Part shown: positions 1 to 13,500 of the stretch, one piece after another
Numbering within the stretch: position 1 is the stretch's first letter
How the letters are laid out: each line of letters starts with the position of its first letter
Assembly: GCA_039566865.1 (NCBI GenBank)
Contig: CM076960.1
Coordinates: forward strand, 1,984,001 to 2,048,000
Direction: 5' to 3'
DNA length: 64,000 nucleotides
Source of the DNA: Aurelia coerulea
Lineage: Eukaryota; Cnidaria; Scyphozoa; Semaeostomeae; Ulmaridae
Notes under the pieces: generated by a model
Seen by the model: only the letters and a program-made list of their open reading frames with translations
The model's database searches: none
Told to the model about the DNA's origin: nothing
Program-made: the position numbers and the translations under genes

Positions 1-182
1 GGGTATAAAACCATGACAAAATGTATGCACAGTAGGCAATGTGAACATGAGAGGAGAGAAAAGGTGGTCAGAATACCAGGAGAGCAAAAGTAATGATCCC
101 GTTTGAAATACCAATGCTCCCTAAATATCGAAGCAATAATATTGACAAGTAAATCTTTCGATAGTGGGCACATGTTCAAATA

Positions 183-775
183 CAGGGTGTCCTAAAAAAA
201 TTGTGCCCCCTTTGTCGGAAGATTGCGAAAAAGCGGCAAAAGATTCTCGCAAGACTTTTGCATGATTGTGCTCTTCAGATGTTCAATTGAAGTTTGCTAC
301 CATCTCCATGAAAATCCGTTGAAAAATGATGGAGTTATGACCTTCAGGAGACCAAATTTGCCCGATCACTGAAACCAGCGGTCGGCCATTTTGTCTTACT
401 ATTTTGCAGCGATAAATAACTTCATGGATTGAAAATGAAGCAGTAGCCTCCAATTTCATAGCTCTCGTGAAATTCCAATAATCCTCAGAGAGTTCCACTA
501 TTTCTGACCTTACAGAAATTATTTCTTACCTCACGCGAAGATACTTATCACTGCAAAATAGTAAGACAAAATGGCCAACCGCTGGTTTCAGTCATCAGGC
601 AAATTTGGTCTTCTGAAGGTCATAGCTCCATCATTTCTCAACGGATTTTCGAGGATGGTTGCAAACTTTAATTGAAGATCTGAAAAGCAACACCATGCAA
701 AAGTTTGGCGAGAATCTTTTGCCGTTTTGTCGCAATCTTCACGCAAACGGGGCACAATTTTTTTGGGACACCCTG
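183..775. mobile_element. Foldback MITE, TA target (CAGGGTGTCC ends)
   Basis: Two long inverted arms (about 183-420 and 540-775) that begin and end with CAGGGTGTCC and its complement, flanked by TA on both sides (181-182, 776-777). Short termini and TA duplication fit a non-autonomous Tc1/mariner-type element. The open frame at 283-498 is only arm sequence. Confidence 0.8.
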
Positions 776-949
776 TAGGTTTTAAAATTTACCTGACAGA
801 AATTGGCCACTCCGTTCTGAAATTGTGAGGGATTTTCTCAAGAGAGTCCATTAAAAACCTTCAAAACAGGCCTAAAATCACAACTTACATTTTTTGACTC
901 ACCCCGTATAAAAACAATTTATACATTTAGAAATATTGATAAATATGCG

Positions 950-1150
950 CTATATAGTGTACCGTTTAAGAGGGCCTAACCATGTGAAGAAAACAGGCAT
1001 CAATTTGGTCTTTTGCGCTCAGAGCAACAGCTGCTCTGAAGACGCCCTAGTGGGCGAAACTAGTTAGTAGATAACTGAATAAAAAAGCGCAAAAGATCAA
1101 CTCGATGCCTCCTCTCTGTGGATGTTGTCCCTCTTCTGCTCATCGTTCAC
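950..1150. repeat. Dispersed repeat shared with 52060-52200
   Basis: Contains GCGAAACTAGTTAGTAGA and CAAAAGATCAACTCGATG; the same text, slightly diverged, recurs near 52095-52200. Class unknown. Between it and BBS2 exon 15 (1151-1577) I see nothing I can assign. Confidence 0.5.
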
Positions 1151-1577
1151 TATATTGATAAATATGCGCTATATAAATGTTTGCAGCACCTCTTTGCATC
1201 AAAATTTCGTCTGAATTAGCAAATATGAGATGTAAGTCATTTTAAAGGCACTGTGTTCATGTAAGTACAGCCGTCCATACACTCTCTTGTCAAAATATGC
1301 TGACACGATGCTGACTAAGAGCCCCCAAGAGCGCATTGTGATTGTTAGAACTCAACTGATCACATCCAAAACTAGACTTTAAATTTCACAACGAGGCTGC
1401 CTGCTGTGAGACTACAGGTTCAGCTCTGTAAACGCAGCAGCAAGTAAGTCATCACTCTGCCCATATTAGATCTGGCTACCTTTTGAGTTTCATGGTAAAA
1501 TGATCACATGAAATATCACGTGAAAACAGCAAAGTCGCTGTACTTACATGGACACATTACCTTTAAGGCAAACTTAC

Positions 1578-4500
1578 AGTAAGACCCAGGAATGTTGCAA
1601 GGGCTTGTACGACGCTACCAGCTAAATCCATATTATCCGTTCTCACTGTAATCTGAAATGAAAAATTCAAGTTTTTACAACTTTGAAATAATGATAAAAT
1701 TTTCAATACAAATAACTATAGGCCTCGTTTAGACTCATTACATAATACAAGTTATCGCAGCAATAGCAACACTTTTTAAGTCTTGGTTGCACTGGTGCTT
1801 GGTTAGAAACAATATTGCAGTAGCCTACTCGACATATTCGTGCATACTCGACTGATTTGTTTTTAGAGAGGTTTCTGAGACAGGAGAAACAGCTTCAATC
1901 GTTCACTTTGAAACTATTTCTCAGAAAGATGAAGAGGCTGACTCGGTCAGATATAAAAAGAAGCACGCTGTCATTAAACATGGCCTAAATCGTGCTGCCG
2001 GATGCGGAAACAATTCGCAACAAGTCTACCAAAAAGAAACATGATACATACTTCTCCATTTGATGTCATCTTCAAACCAAGTGGAGTCTCTGTTCTCAAA
2101 GACAAAAATTTAACATCTAGTTCATTGTTCTCTATGACGACCTCTTTGGGAAGAAGAAAGTTTTGGTTCAGCCACATGACGATCTAAGATAAACATGGAA
2201 TTACGTTAGAAACAAGTAGATAAAAGACTATCCAATGGAAAAGATGCTTCCAATTTCATCTGCCAAAGAGCAAGAACGACGATAAACAAGATCATAACTT
2301 TCCATTTGATAAAAAGAATACGTTTCGCATTAGCTTGAAAATAGGCATGTCAGAGCAAAATTTCCACTCCATGCAAACAATTCTCAACGACGAAAACAAA
2401 TTTCTATATTGAAAATTCCAACTAACTTTATTGCCACATGGGGGTTGCAAGGATGCATGTCCAATCTGAATTGCATATTCCCAGGAGGTTGTGCTCATTG
2501 CGTCGCTGCTTTGCAGAACAAGGACATATTTTGTAAGACAATAGCATGAGTTCCTTTTGTTGACACCTGAATTCAAAGCGATTAGCGATCGCAGAGAAAG
2601 GAAATTCTCTCAACCAGTAATTCAAAACGAACAAAGCCGAAAAAGTTTCTCTGAAACCCAGGTAGCTCACTCACTCGTTGTGCATTCCAGAAATTGGTTT
2701 CAAGAGCAAACATGAGCATATATCGAAAGAAGAAGGATATATCTACAAAACTACCTCGGGCATTTTATTTATTTGGTTCAGAAGCTGAGCAGTAAGTGTT
2801 TTAATTACACCCAAAACAATAAGAGAATTGAATCGCCTCCCAATCGGTTTTTGAACCAAACAAATTAAATGCCCGCGGTAGATGTGTAGATATATCCTTC
2901 TTCTTTCGATATTTACTCATGTTTGCGCTTTAAAAAAATTTTTGGAATGCACAACGGGCGAGCTAGCTACCTGGGTTTCAGAGAAACTTTTGCGGATTTG
3001 TTTGTTTTGAATTACTGGTTGAGAGAATTCCCTTGTCTGCGATCGCTAATTGCTTTGAACTGTGGTGTCAATCAAAAGCAACTCATGCTATTGTCTTACC
3101 AAATCTGTCCTTGTTGCCTTGCAGCTGATCGAAATCGATCCCCTGTTTAGATGAATTTCGATGGTTTTAAAACTGCATGTATTCGCTAAGGCCTTGGTTT
3201 TGCCAGTTTGCCATTTTGATAAAAATAGCAAAAAATGGTAGAGATTTAGCCTAACTATTTAGCTACCAAACAGCATTTAAATCACAGATTTTGGTCGAAT
3301 ATTTTACTTCTGCAAAAGACCTTCTTGGTTCGCGTTATCCTTTGGCTCACCCCAGTGCAACTGGTGTCCCGCACATAAGAAACAACTTTTTCAATTTCAG
3401 GTCTGATGCGTTTCTTATAAAATGAGATAAACTTGCAAATCAGGGTAAAATTTCTTATTACAAAGATCATATACTGTTGAACCAGACATGATCTTTTTTG
3501 ATGATTATTATTTTGAATTGTATTTGTAAATTTTCACTTCCAGAAAATGCTACAGTTATTTCAGGAAGGTGCTTTTGCAAACCAAATCCTTTTTTCATTT
3601 GAATAGGTACAGTTCAATACAACTGGAAAGCTGAAAAATTCCAAGGTTTCAATCCATAGTTTTTAAATAAGAAACAAGGTTTTTTTCAGACCTGAACAAG
3701 TTTCTTATAAAATGGGGTATTGTTTTGAAAATCAGGGTCTGTGTTTCTTAAATTTGTGTTTCTTATATGCGGGACACTACTGTACTCCAGTCTTTACCCA
3801 CTTCAGAAGATGCCACATTCAAATGCAAAGAAGACGTTATTTTGAATGAAATCAATTAAACAAATTTGCAACATATGAACAGGCATAACATACTCGATTA
3901 ACTCGTTCGTTCACATTGATCTTCACATACGACGTTGGTTCAGCACAACCTTCCGGGCAAAGTGTGTACAGAGAAAACCTGAAATAGATCAAACAATTCA
4001 ACGCCATATTTGTTTATGGCAATGCGTTTAAATCTAGCTAACATTGTAGAGTTTAAGTCGAGATTTGAGACTCATTTGTTCAAAATTGCATTCGATGGAC
4101 ACTTGTAATTTTATATCATTTTATAACTAATTTGTAACTATTTGTACCTATTTTTCTCTACATTATACCTAATTTTGTCAATTATTTGCATTACCAATTT
4201 TAAAAATTTGATGCTATACCGGGTGCGCCAAAATAAACTATGCACGTTTGGCAGGCCACAATAAATCGTACACAGGTCCGATTTTGGAAATTTGTGACTT
4301 AATCGTTAGCAGAAAGCCTGAATTAGATACTGGGATTTTTGCAAATTTTTTCATTTTCAGTTTCTAGAGCTAGAGGCGAGTTTCCTAAAATGTTAGTTTT
4401 CGAAAAAGTCTGAAAACGATAAAAAAACATCGATCAAGTTTTCCAAAGAATCGACATGAATGGGCAAAGAGAGAACTTGTTCTTGGTGATTTGGGATTTA

Positions 4501-7500
4501 AAAATCGACCAATTGTAATCTGCTGTTCGAGAATTTGTACTAAACCCCCAAATCCCCCTGAAAACGTTTTCTCTTTGTGCATTCATGTTGAATCTTTCAA
4601 AATTTGATCGACGTTTTTTGATCGTTTTCAATGTTTTCGAAAACGAGCATTTTAAGAAACTCGCTTCTGGCTCTAAAAACTGATAACGGAAAAATTTGCA
4701 AAAAGTCCTAGAATCTAATTCAGGCTTTCTGCTAACGATTAAGTCATAAATCTTCAAAATCGGTTCAGTGTACGATTTATTGTGGCCTGCCAAACGTGCA
4801 TAGTTTATTTTGGCGCACCCGGTAATATTTTGTGTGATTCTTCAATGTGAGATTCCAAAAATTAACAGAATTGGTTTGGAATTGCAAAGAAACATAATGA
4901 CTTACCTTGGTAGCTGTCTTGTTAACTCGAAAACATGGAATTGTTGACTGGAATAGAGGAAGGCAAAGGATTAGGACCATAGGTTTAAAATCTTTAAAGA
5001 GGTTGGTGCAAAATTCTATAATCAATTTCTTTGAATTGAATGACTTAAAAGAAACTCAATCTACTTTGCAATATTTCTACCGCTGGAGTTTTCCGAAATC
5101 TGCAATATTTTCAGATTTAAAGGGTCTTTCTTCTCTTTAAGAATTCAAGAGAACTTGCTAAAGAATATTAAAACCTATCAACAAACAAGAATATCAACCC
5201 TTGTTCAAACTATTGAGAGAATAAAATTAATTACTACGCTAGAACCTTTCCTTTTAAAATTTACTTGATTTTGGGCATTGCTGGAGAAAACAAATTCTGT
5301 TTTACAAGCAACCACCTATTTTGCCTTCCTTATACCATAACTCAGTAACCACTTGTCACATTGACTCAAAGGGGCTCCGTCTCAAAATTTCGGTCGAAAC
5401 GGTGATTTGGCAGTTTTTGATGGGCAATATCACACAGACTTTTACCTGTTTTTTCAAAAATGAGAGCGTCAGTTTGAAGATAAATCTTTGTACTTCACAG
5501 AGAAAAAATCAAAAATTCATATCTTTTACGATTGCTTGGATATAAGTGGATTTTTAACGATCATTTTTTGGTGGCTTGGGTTTGGGTGAAGTCACTAAAC
5601 AAAATGCAGAAAACAATGGAGAACAATGGACACGTGCTGTGTTTACAGATTTGTTCACAGTTTGGCGACGGAGCCCCTTTAAAGGAGATCTCAAGTCTAT
5701 CCTATGCAGCTGCAGTTTAACCTCCTCTATGGTCAATTGAAGTTTAACCTCCTCTACAACAGCTATACAAACGGAGTACAAATTTGAAATTTTTGGGGGT
5801 TAAAAGTGAGGTTTTATACAAGAGCTGAATGGTAATATTTTCGGTATTGCCCAAAGAAAACAGTTATTTTATGGCCTATTTCCGTATGGCAGGGCTAGAT
5901 CACTTCTTGCTTAAAAAAGACAGACGAAGATAAAAGCATGGAAAGATTATTTCAAAGATGAAAATGATCGAAGGCCTGGCACCAGGCCATTGCAGATGAC
6001 GCAATTTGATGCTGTTCGAATCTGACAGCGGTCTGTACCAAGAAACAATGCCCTACTCCAATGTCAATTTCGAACGCCTTCGACCAATCAGACTTATTAC
6101 ACGGCTTGTGGTCCTGACCATAGGGTAATAACACTCTGTACAAACCTTGTTTTGTAGCCAACGAATGCCTTGATGTGTAAGTCGATAGGGACATCTTTGA
6201 CTGGGTACATTGGTATGTGTAGAACTGAAGCAAGCTTATTGGCTGGAGGATGAACGACATAACTCTCTCCGCCATCAAATATTCCTTCAGCAAATAAAAT
6301 TACTGTTCGAAGTATTGTGTCATTTGTGGTCTATAAATAAAGTTAACCCAAGTCTGTGAATATTCGGTAAAGATAAAATGTACAGTAGTGTCCTGCATAT
6401 AAGAAACACAAATTTAAGAAACACAGACCCTGATTTTCAAAATAATACCCCATTTTATAAGAAACTGGTACAGGTCTGAAAAAAACCTTGTTTCTCATTG
6501 AACAAAACTAAGCAAAAAGCACCTTCCTGGAATAATTATATCATTTCCTGGAAATGAAAATTTACAAATGCAAATCAAAATATTTGAAATTTAGCTCATT
6601 TTATGAGAAATACGTCAGACCTGAAATTGAAAAGGTTGTTTCCTATATGCGGGCGGGACACAAATGTATTAGGCGCTCCCTGGTATTAGGTGATCCAGAA
6701 ACTTTTATCCTGTCCGAGGAGTCTTTTTTATTATTTGATTACGTGTTTTAGGCCATTTCTGGCATTTCGTAGCTATGAAATTTTCCTACAGTCGAATTTA
6801 CCTATATTTTCAGTACTCATAAAACGCGAGAAAAATCTCTCGGTTATGACCCAACATTCGTTTCGTTCCAATCCATCCAGAACTCTTAGTGCTATGAATT
6901 TTCGAAAGCACGAACTTTTTCTGGCTCTGCCAGTGGATTATCCTAAAGTTTTTTTCTCTGGACAATGAACATTTGACGATTACAAGCATAGTCAAATATA
7001 AACATAGATAAACGTAGACGATTACAAATTAATTAAGAGGCCATACAGTAAAAACCCGCACATAAGAACCTAAGATTTTGAACTCAGCCTGTTTACGTTC
7101 TTATGCAATGAGGCATATTCAGTAATCAGGGTGTAGGTTTTTAACATAGGGAAACATGTGAATCTAAATCTTAGCGAAACTTATTTACACTCTTGGCTCT
7201 ATCCATTTCAACCCAAGCTTACCCAGGTTACCCCTGCAGGCCCTGCCTATCAGAGTTCTGTAAGTAGAATGTTTGGAGTTCAGGAAAGAGGTTCTTATTT
7301 ATTGGGTACAAAATATACTATTTCAGGCTTTAGGTTCTTAATATATTATAATATATGAAGGTTCTTATGTGCGGGTTTTTACTGTATTGGTCCAGCCTCT
7401 CCCCCAAGAAAAGAAAATCTCAGAATCCCATGAAATTAAAAAAACAAATCATTCCTACCTCGATCGTGAGATCAACATGAGGCTTTTGACCATCTACTGT

Positions 7501-10500
7501 TGATATGCTCAAAGATGTCTGAAGCTGCGTATTGGCAGGGATGATGCCCACACCGGCAGCGCTGTTATGATGGTCACCAGCCTTCACTTGTTTGCCAACC
7601 TATAAAATCACTAATCACTAATCACTAAATCACTAATCACTAAATCATTAATAATCACTGAGCGAGTGAAAAAAAGTTGAAGGCTTTGCAAGTTGAAGGC
7701 AAGCAGTTGAAGGCTGTAGCTTGCCACCCAATCATCCGATCTACTCTCCACCACCGAGGTTTTAAATTACAAACCACGGAATCATAGACCACGGAACTAC
7801 GGAACTAATAAAGAAAAACAAAGAAACCGCGCGGAGGAGAGTGCATCAGATCCCTCAGAAATGGCTGTCATTATGCAAGGAAAATGTCATCTTAGATAAT
7901 GAAAGTTAGTTCATTATCTAAGAAAAGAAAGATTAGAAAATCAGTTGTATTCTTCTTCAGTTATGAGTAACTTCACGCAATTTTTCAATTTCAGAATCCT
8001 TCATAACGTAACTAAAAATCCTTGATCGAAATTTGCCGACAATTCAGCATGGCGATACTCAAAAGTGCCTGAAAGACATCTAAAACAAATTCCCAAGTGA
8101 AAAGAAAGAAAGGGCTCTGTACCTACAAGGTGTCCCAAAAATCGTTCTTCGTTTGTGTGGTTGCTGTGGAGGAGCTGTAGCTTTCATTGTCTCAATTTTT
8201 ACACAGTTGCCTAGGTGAGACTTCAACTTAGAGTTTGAGATCTCGTTTGAGTCAATCTGACAAGTGGTTGCTGATTTATGGGGGAGGAAAGGCAAAATAT
8301 GTGGGTGTTTCAAAACAGTACTTCTATTGTTCTCCAGTAATGTCAAAATCAAATAATGTTTGAAAGAAAGAAATCTAGCGTCAGATTCAAATTTTCTCTG
8401 CGTTTTTAAAAGGGTTGACAGTGTTGTCTTATAGATAAACAACATTATGAAATTTGCACTTTTCTTCAAATAAGATCAGTGCCAAATTAATATTACGCGT
8501 GAAGAGTGCTGTGTTCCTACGCAGTGAATCGTAGAAATTAAAAAATACCCGATTCTACAGGAAATAGCACAAAACAACACCTACCCTTGAATTTTCATCA
8601 TAATTCTTCAATTCTGTGATAAGATGCTGTTTCTTGATTGCCAACTCTCGCAATGCATCTTGGTCAGCATTGATATCTATTACAACATTCTTGTTTTCAG
8701 CAGATGCTGGTAGATATCCTCGAACTACAAAATTAAGATATGGAAGTAAGAATTTAATATTATCAAATGTAAGAGGTAGGAAATGTTTCTTATTTACTGT
8801 TGTTTTTTAAGTCATTTAATCCATATTTAAAGGTATTTAAGTTTCAATGACCCATCTTACCCCAATCTACCAAATGTAAAAGGTAGGAAATGTTTTTTAT
8901 TTACTACCGGGTGTCCCAAAATGATGTATTATCGTTGGATGGCTTATATGTCCATGACCGATGAACCGATTTTCAAAAACTGGCAAAACCACAACCAGCA
9001 TCTTAACATCCAATTTAGCTTTTAGGCAATCAAATAAAAAAAAGTCTTTGAAAATCCGTTCATTTTCTATGGACATACAAGCAATCAAACAATAATACAT
9101 CATTTTGGGACACCCGGTATTGTTTTTTAAGTCATTTAATCCATATTCAAAGGTATTTAAGTTTCAATGACCCATCTTACCCCAATCTACCAAATGTAAA
9201 AGGTAGGAAATGTTTTTTATTTACTATTGTTTTTTAAGTCATTTAATCCATATTTAAACGTACTTAAGTTTCAATGACCCATCTTGCCTCAATCTATTTC
9301 ATTTTCCCCCGCCGTACCCTACTTACCTTGGCCATCCATTGAACAAACGATCAGCTGTTCTTTACCATCCATTCTGTAATCTGCATCAACAATACCTGCG
9401 ATGGCATTACCAAGATTATCTTTGAACACCACCTCACCGGTTCGGTCATTCCTTGCATCAACCTTGGAGAAAACGGTCCGAGATCACTAAGCAATTGCAT
9501 TAGCTTATCATAGATTACTCCCAGTAAATCCCCGCATATAAGAACCTACTTTTTTTGAGAGCCAGGCTAAATAAGGTTCTTATTTTAAAGGTACTAAGAC
9601 TAATTTCAAGGTATAAAGGTTCTTATTTGAAGAGTGCCTTGTGTTGGCCGTTTTATAATCTTCACCAAAGATGATCAGCTCTGTTATTTGGTTTGGCAAA
9701 GTTATTATATACCCAATGCCCAATTCTAAGCTTACAAACAGCAGGGCAGGAGATTCAAACTTTAACAGCCAACTGGAACAAAAATTAACTTAATAATGAC
9801 AATCTAAAATCAACTTTTGTAATTCGGTAATTTTGTTTTGGTGACCATTGTTTTTAAGACACGCGCAATTATCTAACTTTAAAAACTAACAATGTTAGTT
9901 TTTAAAGTTAGATAATTGCGCGTGTCTTAAAAACAATGGTCACCAAAACAAAATTACCGAATTACAACTTGTCGTTCAAGACACGGGATCAACTGAAAGA
10001 TTTAGGAAACAAAATCTCACAACGCAAAATCAACTTTGCTACCCATGTAATAAGAACATATTTTTCATCAAACTGAAATAGGTTCTTAATTACAAGGTGC
10101 ATAATGTAGGAAAAGCAGCCTCTAGGTTCTTATTTTGGTAGGTTCTTACATGCGGGGATTTACTGTACTTCCTCCTATGTTAGTTTTGTATTCCCTATAT
10201 ACCATGCTAAAACATAGGGATCAAATCTTTAAAAGGTTGGTGTAAAGTTCTATCACAGCTTTCTTTTGATTAAATGGCTTTGAAGGTACTTAGGGCTTCT
10301 TGCTGTAAATCTGTCGTGGGCATTTATCGATACCTCGATTAGTTTCAAAACGGCGTCATTTATTAAATTTGAGGCTATGACGTCATCAAATTTCTAAATC
10401 CTAAACCAGAAAAGCTACAGATTTCTGCTTGCCACCATATTGTAGACCTTCATGAACCATGGTTTTCTTGAAGGTAAGATCATTTTTCCTCTATTGGTTT

Positions 10501-13500
10501 AGGATTTACGATGATTCAAATCTTTTTCCATGAATTTCTTCAAAAATAATTAAATTGCCGCCATTTAAAAAAAATCAAGATATCTAAAAAACGTCCATGG
10601 CAGACTTACAGCAAAGTACCATAAGTTCCTTTCAAGCCATTCAATTCAAAGAAAAATGTCATAGTATTTTGCACCCACCTTTTTAAAGATTTGAAAGATT
10701 TAAGCCCTACCATGTTGCACTTTGGATTATCTTTAAAGTGCCGGCTAGATGAGCACTTGCTTCCCCAGCAGGTTCGCATGAAATTTCCCGTATTAGGTGG
10801 AATTCTTACGAAAACATTTTCATTGTTCACTTGACTTGTTTAACAGTCCCTAGGCTTTCTTATTTAGTATTTCTATGATTATACAGGGTGTCCAAAAAAT
10901 TATGCCCTGTTTGCCTGAAAATGGCGACAAAACAGCAAAAGATTCTCGCCAAACTTTTATATGATGTTGGTCTTCAGAGTTCAGATGTTCAAATAAAGTT
11001 TGCTGCCATCCCCGTAAAAATCCGTTGCAAAACGAAGGAGCTACGGCCTTGTCTTAAAACTGTTTTGTAATCGTTTCATTTAAGCCCTAAATATGCAAGA
11101 ATTACAATGCCTTCTGCTCGGCTCCTAAATCAAATAAACTGAATCCACCAGACAGAACTTTAGATTTACCCTTCTTCTTTCGTTATATGCTTGCACAAGG
11201 CGAGAGTTTTCCCTACTAGTTTCGGGGAAATTTTTGCGGCTTTGTTTGTTTTGAATTACTGGTTGAGAGAATTTCCTTTCTCTCCAGTCGCTAATTGCTT
11301 TGAATTGAGACGTTTTTAAGGTGTGCGAATCACTGAAGGATGCTAAATTTTATTTTTATGATACTGAAAACACACACTCTTCTCTCATTTACAAAGCTCG
11401 ATTGAAAGAATTTTCGGAACCAGAAAATATCTGAGACGACATTCGACCTTTCTCTCAGTGTGTTGCACTAGTTTCGAAAAAGGAGACCTCAGATGATATT
11501 TTGTCAACGTAATACAACTATTTTCGTACGAACCTTTCCGTTTGACCATCCAGTGATGAGTTCTGGTACACCATCTCCGTCAAGATCAAAACTGTATATT
11601 GATACTGCCTGATTCTTTGACTACAAAAATAAAATCAGAATAATATACAAGATTTTGATAATAACGTATCATAAATATGACATGGCTTCTTGCAAGAATC
11701 ACGGAATCAACACGTCAAATTCTTTTCGCAAAGCCAAATTCTTAAAATAGATTTGGGATCTACTTTGACTAGACTGGAGCTATTTCCTGCCACATATTCT
11801 AAAACAGGTTTTAAAAACGAACGTCTTAACCTGCGCCCAGTTGTTCAAAACTCCGATTTGGCCAAATTTTAGATTAAACTGCCTTATATTAAAGATTAAA
11901 ATATAACTTCCGACTACACTGCGTTGCTCAATAAGGCAAATCATGGACAAATCTGTGTGTTTAATCTAATCTTGCTCGATAGGTGTATTAACTTCCAATT
12001 CGGGTATCAAATGAGAAGAAATTTGCCGATTTATCATTTCAAAACTCAGCAGCAGTTATCTTTACGTTATTTTTTTGATAAGTCGAACATTAGGAAAGCA
12101 TAATCGTAGATTAGCAAATAGTAGCTGTAATACGCCTTTCAACAACGCTCCTTAATACACCGATTGGCAAACCCGGGATTAAGTTGGCAAACCTAGATTT
12201 AGCCCTAATCCTGTGTTAACTGCATCGGAGTTTTGAACAACCGGACCCTGTTGATTAATATGAAAACTTTTATTGCTATTTTAGGAGGATTTCTATAAGG
12301 CAGTTTTTTCATTTGGTTTCCTTTTACCGTAGTTCTAGATCTACTTAGACTGATGACGTGATTCCTTGTATTCGTGCAAAGTTTTTATTTTCACTCAGTG
12401 TGAAGCCATAACATCATCCAATTCAATGCGGAAAACTGAGACTCATGTAATCAGTCTAAGATCTACCTTTATCCTCCAGTATCTTGCACTTCTGTCATAA
12501 ACACCAACTGTCCCGTTTGCAAGTGCATAACCAAATCTGCTTCCATATAGAGAATAGAGCGATGTCACAGCCTGATAATACAGGGATAATAATGTTTAAA
12601 TCAATGCTCAAATGCAGATTTCTACAAAAAAAAATGTTACCACTAGAGCTTCAAAGTTAAATCTTTGTTTTCACTGTTACTAGTATTGCAAATGTAAGAC
12701 TCTGGGTACTCGTTCTTTCAGATATGCAGGACCCACTTTGTGGAATGATTTACTACTAGAAGTTAAGAGTGCAAAGGACATACGCGGTTTCAAATCACTG
12801 CTTAAAGCACACTTTTTAGAATAGCTTATAATTTATAATTTTTAAACATTCCTAGTTCCTAGAATATTGTATGTAATATAGTTGAGGACTTTAATAAATA
12901 ACTATAACCATAACTACCGGGTGCGCCAAAATAAACTATGCACGTTTGGCAGGCCACAATAAATCGTACACTGGACCGATTTTGAAGATTCATGACTTAA
13001 TCTTTAGCAGAAAGCCTGAATTAGATTCTAGGACTTTTTGCAATTTTTTTTGTTTTCAGTTTTTAGAGCTAGACGCGAGTTTCTTAAAATGTTCGTACTC
13101 GAAAACACTGAAAACGATCAAAAAACGTCGATCAAGTTTTCTAGAGAATTGACATGAATGGAGAAAGAGAAAACTTGATCGTGGTGATTTGGGATCTAGA
13201 AATCGACTAATTGTATCGATACTAAAGACAATTTTGCTAAAGATGGCACCAAGCATATTTCTACCAAGGTCTTTTTCGTTCTGTGACAAATCAAACACGG
13301 AAAGCAATCGAGATTCAATGATATCCACAACCGATAAAAAAAGTTCCTTTGCCATCGACCATCAGAATTCAGTTTCTAGAAAAGCATGAGATTGTCACCG
13401 TTCAAAGCCCCTTAACCAACTGTGAGTTTCATATGGTAGTCGCAAGAAATCCCAACACCATCAGGGCATTTCAATAGGTTATAAACTTTTGGAAGAAAAT

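Noticed and set aside
283..498. Small ORF, and similar ones at 4434-4793, 12946-13152 and 2923-3150
   Set aside because: They lie in inverted MITE arms and recur with the arms; no codon conservation beyond arm identity.
1..1577. Remaining BBS2 C-terminal exons
   Set aside because: I read the minus strand for the conserved C-terminal helices and found none; they should lie beyond the left edge.
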